The position numbers and the translations under genes are program-made. From Candidatus Aminicenantota bacterium (GTDB lineage Bacteria > Acidobacteriota > Aminicenantia > Aminicenantales > Aminicenantaceae): a stretch of 7,587 nucleotides of DNA. This document shows positions 1-6,234 of this stretch, piece after piece (positions within the stretch are counted from its first letter, which is position 1; every line of letters begins with the position of its first letter). The notes under the pieces are model-generated. The model was given only the letters and a program-made list of their open reading frames with translations, did no database searches and had not been told where the DNA came from. The DNA is taken from the NCBI GenBank assembly GCA_030615975.1, contig JAUWYH010000069.1, positions 1-7,587 of the forward strand, written 5' to 3'.

Positions 1-22
1 TACCAGACTGCTCTACCCCGCA
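1..22 (-). tRNA. 5' part of an initiator-type tRNA-Met gene, cut by the window edge
   Basis: Read on the minus strand, bases 22 to 1 give a tRNA 5' half: acceptor strand UGCGGGG, U8, A9, D-stem GAGC, A14, G15 and the D-loop GG followed by UA. The D-stem GAGC has a purine at position 11, the A11:U24 arrangement typical of bacterial initiator tRNA; elongator tRNAs usually have a pyrimidine there. The GCGGGG run and the D-loop also match known initiator tRNAs closely. The first base is U if the acceptor strand has the usual seven bases, where most bacterial initiators have C1. The anticodon lies outside the window, so identity rests on 22 bases. The gene is transcribed away from nuoJ. Confidence 0.72.
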
Positions 23-33
23 ATAAAGGCTTT

Positions 34-61
34 ATTATAGCAAATTTAATTCTTTTGTCAA
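34..61 (-). promoter_or_regulatory. sigma-70 promoter of the initiator tRNA gene
   Basis: On the minus strand a perfect TTGACA (56-61) is followed after 16 bases by a perfect TATAAT (34-39). The expected transcript start is near base 27, about five bases before the tRNA 5' end, which would leave only a very short leader for RNase P to remove. Perfect boxes suit a stable-RNA gene. Confidence 0.8.
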
Positions 62-68
62 AAAATTC

Positions 69-98
69 TTGACATCACATCATCTCAAAAAATATAAT
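69..98 (+). promoter_or_regulatory. sigma-70 promoter of the nuoJKLMN operon
   Basis: A perfect TTGACA (69-74) and a perfect TATAAT (93-98) are separated by 18 bases. The expected transcript start is at about 103-106, only 7-10 bases before the nuoJ ATG at 113. The -35 box lies seven bases from the divergent -35 box of the tRNA promoter. The two hexamers form an inverted repeat (TGTCAA, 7 bases, TTGACA). Confidence 0.8.
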
Positions 99-112
99 GT
101 GAGACTAAAAAA

Positions 113-610
113 ATGGGCCACTTCCTCTTTTTCTTACTCGCTATAATATGTGTCGGTTCAGTTCTGGGGATGATCATTTCCAAAAACCAAGCTTATAACG
201 CTCTCCTTCTCGTCCTCGCTTTTGCTTCACTAGGTGGCCTTTTTGGCCTTCTCGATGCTCCTTTTATCGCAACTGTCCAAATCATCATATATGCTGGAGC
301 AATCATGGTTCTCTTTATATTTGTCATTATGATGATCAATTTGCGGCTTGGCCTCCCTCCTGAGAAAAAGAAATGGACACTCTATTTCTCTTTAGGGGTT
401 GCTGTAGTTCTTATCGTTGAACTTATTCTTTCTGTGAAAGGAGCTTTTTCTCTCTTTGAAAATTCTTCAATGGAGAAAATTGGTGGGCCTACTGACCTTG
501 GCCGCCTTCTCTTTACTAAATACCTCTATCCCTTCGAAATCACCTCCATCTTAATTATAGCCGCCCTAGTCGGTGCCATTGTTTTAGTCAAGAAAAAGGA
601 AAAAGAATGA
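113..610 (+). CDS. nuoJ: NADH:quinone oxidoreductase (complex I) membrane subunit J
   Basis: NuoJ (165 aa, near the usual 160-190) sits in the membrane arm of complex I, between NuoH and the antiporter-like subunits, and takes part in coupling quinone reduction to proton pumping. The family hallmark is the helix reading IIIYAGAIMVLFIFVIMM (57-74), the NuoJ TM3 segment that contains a pi-bulge in solved structures. Five membrane helices are visible at about 3-23, 28-47, 53-77, 88-108 and 140-160, with a basic tail. The ATG at 113 aligns with the E. coli NuoJ start; the next Met (residue 20) would cut TM1. There is no Shine-Dalgarno, and the predicted leader is 7-10 bases. It is the first gene of the operon, and its stop overlaps the nuoK start (ATGA, 607-610). 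Confidence 0.95.
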   Translation: MGHFLFFLLAIICVGSVLGMIISKNQAYNALLLVLAFASLGGLFGLLDAPFIATVQIIIYAGAIMVLFIFVIMMINLRLGLPPEKKKWTLYFSLGVAVVLIVELILSVKGAFSLFENSSMEKIGGPTDLGRLLFTKYLYPFEITSILIIAALVGAIVLVKKKEKE

Positions 611-909
611 TTCCTTTAAGCTATTTTCTCATTCTGAGCATCATTCTCTTTGTTCTAGGTACCATCGCCTTTTTTATAAAAAAAGATTTGATCACTATGT
701 TCATGGCTGTAGAAATCATGCTCAATGCAGCCAACCTTGCCTTTATAACTTTTGCAAGGTCGGCAAATTCTTTAGACGGACAAGTCATAGTCTTTTTCAT
801 CATCACAGTCGCTGCCGCGGAGGCAGTAGTGGGTCTTGCAATCATTCTTCTCATTTTCAGACAGAAAAAGACAATCAAGTCTGAAGATTTAACATTAATG
901 AAAGGGTAA
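607..909 (+). CDS. nuoK: NADH:quinone oxidoreductase (complex I) membrane subunit K
   Basis: NuoK (homologous to mitochondrial ND4L) is a three-helix membrane subunit of the proton path between NuoJ and NuoN. The length of 100 aa equals E. coli NuoK. The two membrane glutamates needed for coupled activity in the family are both present: E36 in MAVEIMLNAANLAF and E72 in VAAAEAVVGLA. Helices lie at about 3-23, 28-50 and 60-86. AAGGA at 596-600 gives a Shine-Dalgarno six bases before the ATG, inside the nuoJ 3' end. The start overlaps the nuoJ stop by four bases, which implies translational coupling. The stop lies one base before nuoL. Confidence 0.97.
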   Translation: MIPLSYFLILSIILFVLGTIAFFIKKDLITMFMAVEIMLNAANLAFITFARSANSLDGQVIVFFIITVAAAEAVVGLAIILLIFRQKKTIKSEDLTLMKG

Positions 910-910
910 A

Positions 911-2815
911 ATGACTGAGATTTTCTGGCTCATACCTTTTGTTCCTGCTTTAAGTGCGTTCATCCTGGCGGTTTTTGGAAAAATACTTCCTAAAAAATAC
1001 GTCTCTTTCCAAGCCTGTTTTGCTGTTTTTATTTCCTTCACCATCTCAGTCGTCTCTCTCCTGGGCCTTCTTCGAATAAGCCATGAAAATTACCCGATAG
1101 TTAAGACCCTCTTTTCCTGGATTCACTCTGGGAGTTTTGAGTCTAACCTTTCTTTACAGCTTGATCCTCTCTCGGCTGTAATGGCCTTGGTCGTTAGCGG
1201 TGTTGGATTCCTCATTCATGTCTATTCTGTTGGTTATATGGCTGAGGATAAAGGCTATACCCGTTATTTCACTTATCTGAACCTTTTTACATTTGCCATG
1301 CTTCTTCTCGTTATGGGTTCAAACATCGTCTTGATGTTTATCGGTTGGGAAGGAGTTGGTCTCTGTTCCTATTTATTAATCGGTTTTTGGTATGAAAAAC
1401 ATTCAGCTGCAAATGCGGGCAAAAAAGCTTTTATCGTCAACCGCATAGGAGATGCTGGTTTCCTTTTAGGAATTTTCTTTATTTTCGTCCTAATAGGAAG
1501 CGGCGAATTCACTGCCATCAATAAAGCCATCTCAGGAGGAGTTATTACTCAAGGTGCTGCTACCTTGATTGCTATTCTGCTGTTTGTAGGGGCTATAGGA
1601 AAATCGGCTCAAATCCCCCTTTATGTCTGGCTTCCAGATGCAATGGAAGGCCCAACACCTGTCAGCGCCCTGATTCATGCAGCCACGATGGTTACAGCCG
1701 GAGTTTACATGGTCTCAAGGATGAATATGCTCTACACCTTCTCTGGAGTAGCAGCCCAGATAGTGGCCATAGTCGGAGCTCTGACTGCAGTTTATGCTGC
1801 CACTATGGCTCTGACACAGAACGACATCAAAAGAGTTTTAGCCTATTCAACAATCTCCCAAATCGGATTCATGTTCATTGGCTGTGGCGTTGGAGCTTAT
1901 GCTGCGGGGATGTTCCATCTCTATACTCATGCCTTTTTCAAGAGCCTCCTCTTCTTGGCAGCTGGAAGTGTGATGCATGCACTTTCGGGAGAGCTGGATA
2001 TGAGAAAGATGGGAGGCCTTAAGAAATACCTTCCCCTCACCTACCCCACCTTTCTTATTGGGGCTATTGCTATTGCCGGAGTTCCGTTTTTCTCCGGATT
2101 CTTCTCCAAGGATGCCATTCTAACCCAGGCTTACGCCAACGGCCAGTATTTCATCTGGGCTCTGGGAATAATGGGCGCTGTTCTGACCGCATTTTACATG
2201 TTCCGCCTTATTTTCCTAACATTTCATGGACAGGAACGCATAGAACCTGAAGCCAAGAAGCATCTCCATGAATCTCCTCCTATGATGACTATTCCTCTTG
2301 TCATTCTGGCCTTTTTCTCTGTTGTCGCCGGATATATTGGACTTCCAGTTGTCCTCGGTAAGAATCTCAACTGGTTCGGCCGTTTTCTTGAGCCTGTAAT
2401 AAGGGTTAGCCATGAGGCTCACTTAGAGATAGGAACAGAATGGCTGCTTATCCTGATTTCAGTAGCTGTGGCTCTTGTTGGAATATACATTGCTTATGTT
2501 TTCTACATCAGAAACCCTCAAATCCCTCATGCTCTTGTTGCCCGATTCCCGTTTATCTATAAACTTCTGTATAACAAATATTATGTGGATGAAATCTATA
2601 ATGCAGCCTTTGTAAATTCCACTGTCAAAGGCTCAGAAATCATCTATGACCATTTTGATTTAAAGGTCGTTGACGGAGCAGTCAATGGAACAGGCTCGGC
2701 TACAAATTTTTCGGGAAAAATCCTGAGCTATCTCCAGACTGGACTCCTGAAGGATTACGCTCTTGTTTTTCTTTTAGGAGCGATACTGTTTTTAGGCTAT
2801 TTATTATTTTTCTGA
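911..2815 (+). CDS. nuoL: NADH:quinone oxidoreductase (complex I) antiporter-like subunit L
   Basis: NuoL (634 aa; E. coli 613) is the distal proton-pumping subunit of complex I, related to Mrp antiporter subunits. Proton-path residues of the family can be placed: E147 in GWEGVGLCSYLLIGFW, R178 and D181 in NRIGDAG, K231 in IGKSAQIPLYVWLPDAMEGP, H256 in LIHAATMV, H340 and K344 in THAFFKSLLFLAAG, and K400-D401 in GFFSKDAIL. The C-terminal extension with KLLYNKYYVDEIYN (551-564), a hydrophilic stretch and a final helix (about 615-633) matches the lateral helix and last TM found in NuoL but not in M or N. AAAGGG at 900-905 is the likely Shine-Dalgarno. The frame ends in two tandem in-frame stops (TGA TAA). 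Confidence 0.97.
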   Translation: MTEIFWLIPFVPALSAFILAVFGKILPKKYVSFQACFAVFISFTISVVSLLGLLRISHENYPIVKTLFSWIHSGSFESNLSLQLDPLSAVMALVVSGVGFLIHVYSVGYMAEDKGYTRYFTYLNLFTFAMLLLVMGSNIVLMFIGWEGVGLCSYLLIGFWYEKHSAANAGKKAFIVNRIGDAGFLLGIFFIFVLIGSGEFTAINKAISGGVITQGAATLIAILLFVGAIGKSAQIPLYVWLPDAMEGPTPVSALIHAATMVTAGVYMVSRMNMLYTFSGVAAQIVAIVGALTAVYAATMALTQNDIKRVLAYSTISQIGFMFIGCGVGAYAAGMFHLYTHAFFKSLLFLAAGSVMHALSGELDMRKMGGLKKYLPLTYPTFLIGAIAIAGVPFFSGFFSKDAILTQAYANGQYFIWALGIMGAVLTAFYMFRLIFLTFHGQERIEPEAKKHLHESPPMMTIPLVILAFFSVVAGYIGLPVVLGKNLNWFGRFLEPVIRVSHEAHLEIGTEWLLILISVAVALVGIYIAYVFYIRNPQIPHALVARFPFIYKLLYNKYYVDEIYNAAFVNSTVKGSEIIYDHFDLKVVDGAVNGTGSATNFSGKILSYLQTGLLKDYALVFLLGAILFLGYLLFF

Positions 2816-2819
2816 TAAA

Positions 2820-4403
2820 ATGAATTTACCAATACTAAGCTTTGTAATATTTTTTCCTTTAGCAGGCGCCGTTATTCTTATTTTCATCAACAAGGAAAAG
2901 AAGAATTTCCTTCGTTCTTTTGCTTTCAGCGTGGCCCTCATCAATTTTATCATTTCCTTGACTCTTTATTTCAATTTTAACGCTCAAACGCCTGACCCCC
3001 AGTTTGTAGAAAAAGAAGCCTGGATTGGGTATGGGATAAACTATCACGTTGGGATTGACGGCATAAGCCTGTTTCTTGTACTGCTTAGTACTTTCATGAT
3101 GCCTATCGTCATTCTCTCATCCTGGACATCCATCCAGAAGAGGATAAAAGAATACCTCATTTTCATGCTCATGCTCGAGACCGGTATTATCGGCGTTTTC
3201 GTTTCGCTCAACCTCTTCCTTTTTTACGTTTTCTGGGAAGCTATGCTTATCCCTATGTATTTTCTGATAGGAGCATGGGGCGGGCCTCGGCGTATCTATG
3301 CCACTTTGAAATACGTCCTTTTTACTATGTTTGGAAGTTTGCTGATGCTGGTGGCTATATTTGTTCTCTATACAACATACTACAAAGCCACCGGTGTTTA
3401 TTCTTTCAATCTCTTTGATTATTACAAAATTATCCTTAATCCAAATCTCCAGGTATGGTTATTTTTGGCTTTTGCTCTTGCCTTTGCCATCAAAGTGCCG
3501 ATGTTTCCCTTTCATACCTGGCTCCCTGATGCCCATGTGGAAGCCCCTACGGCCGGATCAGTCATCCTGGCTGCTGTGCTGTTGAAGATGGGAGCTTACG
3601 GTTTTCTCCGTTTCGCTCTTCCTCTCTTTCCTGAAGCCTTGGAAAAGTTTCTTCCACTTCTGGTTATATTAAGCTTAATAAGCATTATCTACGGTGGCTT
3701 AATGGCGCTTATCCAAAAAGACATAAAATCTCTGGTTGCCTATTCCAGCGTAAGCCATATGGGGCTCATCATGCTGGCTATTTTTGCGCTCAATATGGAA
3801 GGCATAGAAGGAGCGATTTACCAGATGCTCAATCATGGATTGAGCACAGGCGCTCTATTTTTAATTGTCGGCATTCTGTATGAAAGAGCCCACACCCGAC
3901 AAATAAAAGATTTTGGAGGAGTCAGCAAGCAGATGCCTGTTTTTTCTGCTTTCTTTCTTATTTGCATGCTTTCCTCGGTCGGACTTCCAGGACTCAATGG
4001 TTTTGTCGGCGAAGTTTTATGTCTTTTCGGAGTTTTTAAAACAAACACACTTCTGGCCATCATTGGTGTTTCGACAGTCATCCTGGCTGCAGGTTATCTG
4101 CTCTGGATGTTCCAGAGGGTGATGCAGGGACCTATAAAAAATGAGAAAATTCTTTCTTTCAAAGATATCAATAAAAGAGAGATCGGCTATCTTATTCCTA
4201 TTGTTATTTTGATGTTCTGGATGGGCATTTACCCGAAACCATTCCTGAGGAAAATGGACACATCTGTCACCCATCTTCTCAACAAAGTGAGCCGCAGAGA
4301 AAGAGTATTTATCAAAGCTGAAAAGGATAAAGGTTTTATATCAGAAATAAAAAAAGTTTTAGAAAAAGAAAAAAATAAGGAAATGGAAGAAGAACTCAGA
4401 TGA
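2820..4403 (+). CDS. nuoM: NADH:quinone oxidoreductase (complex I) antiporter-like subunit M
   Basis: NuoM (527 aa; E. coli 509) is the middle antiporter-like proton channel. Key residues are visible: E140 in YVFWEAMLIPMYFLIG, K225 in FAIKVPMFPFHTWLPDAHVEAP, K256 in LLKMGAYG, H313 in SSVSHMG, H339 in MLNHGLSTGALF, and E398 in GFVGEVL. About 14 membrane helices fill residues 3-475. After the last helix comes a strongly charged tail of about 40 residues, rich in Lys, Glu and Arg, longer than in E. coli and possibly helical. The ATG lies four bases after the nuoL TGA and has no Shine-Dalgarno, so translation probably depends on ribosomes finishing nuoL. The 3' end overlaps nuoN by four bases. 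Confidence 0.97.
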   Translation: MNLPILSFVIFFPLAGAVILIFINKEKKNFLRSFAFSVALINFIISLTLYFNFNAQTPDPQFVEKEAWIGYGINYHVGIDGISLFLVLLSTFMMPIVILSSWTSIQKRIKEYLIFMLMLETGIIGVFVSLNLFLFYVFWEAMLIPMYFLIGAWGGPRRIYATLKYVLFTMFGSLLMLVAIFVLYTTYYKATGVYSFNLFDYYKIILNPNLQVWLFLAFALAFAIKVPMFPFHTWLPDAHVEAPTAGSVILAAVLLKMGAYGFLRFALPLFPEALEKFLPLLVILSLISIIYGGLMALIQKDIKSLVAYSSVSHMGLIMLAIFALNMEGIEGAIYQMLNHGLSTGALFLIVGILYERAHTRQIKDFGGVSKQMPVFSAFFLICMLSSVGLPGLNGFVGEVLCLFGVFKTNTLLAIIGVSTVILAAGYLLWMFQRVMQGPIKNEKILSFKDINKREIGYLIPIVILMFWMGIYPKPFLRKMDTSVTHLLNKVSRRERVFIKAEKDKGFISEIKKVLEKEKNKEMEEELR

Positions 4404-5836
4404 ACAGTTTTCTTGCACTCTTTCCTCTTCTGATTATTGTTTTTGCTGCTCTTCTTGTCTTGATCCTGGAAGTCTTTATCAAAAAAGAAAACAGAAATTA
4501 TTTAGCTTACGTTTCCCTCTTCTTCCTCATCATCTGCGGAATCATATGTGGTAAATTCTGGGACAAAGATTATTCATACTTTGATGGATACCTTTTCCTG
4601 GATAATTTTTCCATTTTCCTTTCTTTTATCATCATCATCACCACCTTCTTTGTAATCCTTCTTTCGATGAAGTACATCTTCCTTCAGGATGTAAACTACG
4701 GCGAATTCTATTCCCTTCTTCTCTTTGCCTTATCAGGAATGATGATCATGGTCTCCTCTGGAGATTTTCTGGTCATATTCTTAGGCTTGGAGGTTCTTTC
4801 TATCTCCAGCTATGCCCTTGCTGGGTTGAGAATAAAAGATGAAAAATCATCTGAAGCGGCTATAAAATACTTTCTCCTGGGAAGCTTTGCCAGTGCTTTC
4901 TTTATTTATGGCTTAGCTCTCCTGTATGGCGCTTCCCACTCAACAGAGATCTTATCAATCATAGATTATTTCAAATCTGAAACAAGCCTTAGCTTGATGG
5001 CCCTCATCGGTTTGGGTTTAGTGATCATCGGATTTGGCTTCAAGATCGCTGTCGTGCCCTTTCACATGTGGACGCCGGATGTTTACGAAGGAGCTCCAAC
5101 ACCCATTACAGCATTCTTCTCTGTCGGTCCTAAGGCTGCTGGTTTTGCTGTTCTCTTGAGAATTTTTTATCCCTACTGGAAAGTGGCCCTCAATTCTCAG
5201 GCTATCTTTTGGCTGCTCTGTATTATCAGTGTCTTAACCATGGTTGTCGGAAATTTTGTGGCTTTGCGACAGACCAATGTAAAAAGAATCCTGGCTTATT
5301 CCAGTATTGCGCATGCAGGATATCTCCTTATAGCCATTCTGGCTCAAGACAATACCAGCTTGGTCTTTTACCTGACAGTCTATCTTTTCATGAATATCGG
5401 AGCCTTTGCTGCAGTCATCGCTTTGGGCAAAAAAGACAGAGAATATTTGGAGCTGGAAGACTATGCAGGAGTTGGATTTAAATATCCTTGGATTGGAGCA
5501 ACCTTTGCTGTCTTCCTTTTTTCCCTTGCTGGTTTTCCACCTACTGGAGGATTCCTGGCAAAGTTTTATGTTTTTGTTGGAGCTGTGAGGCAAGGCCTTG
5601 TGCCTCTAGTCATTATCGGAGTCCTGGCCAGTCTGGTATCAGTTTTTTACTACTTAAGGATCATTGTTTATATGTATATGAGAGAACCATCGACAGAGAT
5701 AGAAATATATATCGAAAATCCTGCCCTATTTCTTGTGCTTTTTCTTTGTCTTTATGGTGTGCTTCAGCTGGGATTATTCCCTGGGAACATCCTCATTCTA
5801 GTCCAACAAGCTGTAAGCTCCCTCCCTCTCTTCTAA
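4400..5836 (+). CDS. nuoN: NADH:quinone oxidoreductase (complex I) antiporter-like subunit N
   Basis: NuoN (478 aa; E. coli 485) is the antiporter-like subunit nearest to NuoK. The channel residues are present: E131 in FLGLEVLSISSYALAG, K215 in GFKIAVVPFHMWTPDVYEGAP, K245 in GPKAAGFA, H305 in SSIAHAGYLL, and K388 in GGFLAKFYVF. The VPFHMWTPDVYEGAPTP string (219-235) separates NuoN from NuoL and NuoM. About 14 membrane helices are visible. The start overlaps the nuoM stop (ATGA, 4400-4403); GGAAG at 4385-4389 is only a weak, distant ribosome site, so coupling to nuoM is likely. The TAA at 5834-5836 almost touches the 3' end of the convergent rnpB gene. No hairpin with a T-run follows the stop. 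Confidence 0.96.
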   Translation: MNSFLALFPLLIIVFAALLVLILEVFIKKENRNYLAYVSLFFLIICGIICGKFWDKDYSYFDGYLFLDNFSIFLSFIIIITTFFVILLSMKYIFLQDVNYGEFYSLLLFALSGMMIMVSSGDFLVIFLGLEVLSISSYALAGLRIKDEKSSEAAIKYFLLGSFASAFFIYGLALLYGASHSTEILSIIDYFKSETSLSLMALIGLGLVIIGFGFKIAVVPFHMWTPDVYEGAPTPITAFFSVGPKAAGFAVLLRIFYPYWKVALNSQAIFWLLCIISVLTMVVGNFVALRQTNVKRILAYSSIAHAGYLLIAILAQDNTSLVFYLTVYLFMNIGAFAAVIALGKKDREYLELEDYAGVGFKYPWIGATFAVFLFSLAGFPPTGGFLAKFYVFVGAVRQGLVPLVIIGVLASLVSVFYYLRIIVYMYMREPSTEIEIYIENPALFLVLFLCLYGVLQLGLFPGNILILVQQAVSSLPLF

Positions 5837-5837
5837 A

Positions 5838-6234
5838 AGGATGGCTGGAGCAGGGCATAAGCCGAATTCTGTTCCTGCTGAAAACCAGCAGGGGTGGTTA
5901 TTTGTCTACCCCCTTGATTGCTCAAGAGGTTGAGCGACCTACCCGCCCCTCGAGACGGGCCATCTCAACCGAGGCCAATTTGGTCTTGCTCCAGATGGGG
6001 TTTGCCGCGCTCCTGATGTCACCACCAGGACGGTGAGCTCTTACCTCACCTTTTCACCCTTGCTCTGTTAGAAGGCGAGTTCGCCTTTCTCACAGGGCGG
6101 TGTGTTTTCTGTGGCACTTTCCTCCGATTGCTCGGAGTCGCTGTTAGCGACCATCTTGCCCTTTGGAGTTCGGACTTTCCTCCCCTTCTTTCTCCTTAAG
6201 AGAAGAAGGAGCAACCACCTCGCCTACTCCAGCC
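5838..6234 (-). ncRNA. rnpB: RNase P RNA, bacterial A-type-like
   Basis: This is the catalytic RNA of RNase P, which trims tRNA 5' leaders. Visible helices (window coordinates, RNA on the minus strand): P1, 12 pairs, 6223-6234 with 5843-5854; P2, seven pairs, 6213-6219 with 5893-5899; P3 hairpin 6184-6209; P4, 6169-6177 with 5859-5866, keeping the bulged U and reading CCGAA/UUCGG where E. coli has CCGGG/CCCGG; P8 hairpin 6137-6151 with the conserved UAAC loop. Conserved cores are also present: GGAAAGUCCGAACUCC, ACAGAAAACACACCGCC, AGGGUGAAAAGGUGAGGUAA and GGAGCAAGACCAAAUUGG. A GGU that could pair with the tRNA CCA end lies at 5941-5943, and a P19-like hairpin at 5874-5892. P1 sets the 5' end; the 3' end is known to within a few bases. 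The first 91 bases also lie inside the regulator reading frame. Confidence 0.96.

Noticed and set aside
113..610. Gln at NuoJ position 56, where E. coli has Glu55, as a possible loss of a coupling residue
   Set aside because: As far as I recall, Gln or other residues before the IVYAGA motif are common in bacterial NuoJ, so it is not a defect.
5777..5787. Palindrome TTCCCTGGGAA near the end of nuoN as a terminator for rnpB
   Set aside because: It leaves no room for a loop and is not followed by a T-run in either direction.
5874..5892. Hairpin after nuoN as a terminator of the nuo operon
   Set aside because: It is an internal helix of the RNase P RNA between P2 and P4, and no T-run follows it on the plus strand.
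5488..6036. Plus-strand open frame of 182 codons spanning the end of nuoN and antisense of rnpB
   Set aside because: It overlaps the clear NuoN frame and the RNase P RNA, and its translation shows no domain-like pattern. It is a shadow frame.
6112..6132. TGGCAC followed by TTGCT, resembling a sigma-54 promoter
   Set aside because: The gap is 10 bases instead of 5, and the bases are conserved parts of the RNase P RNA read on the other strand.
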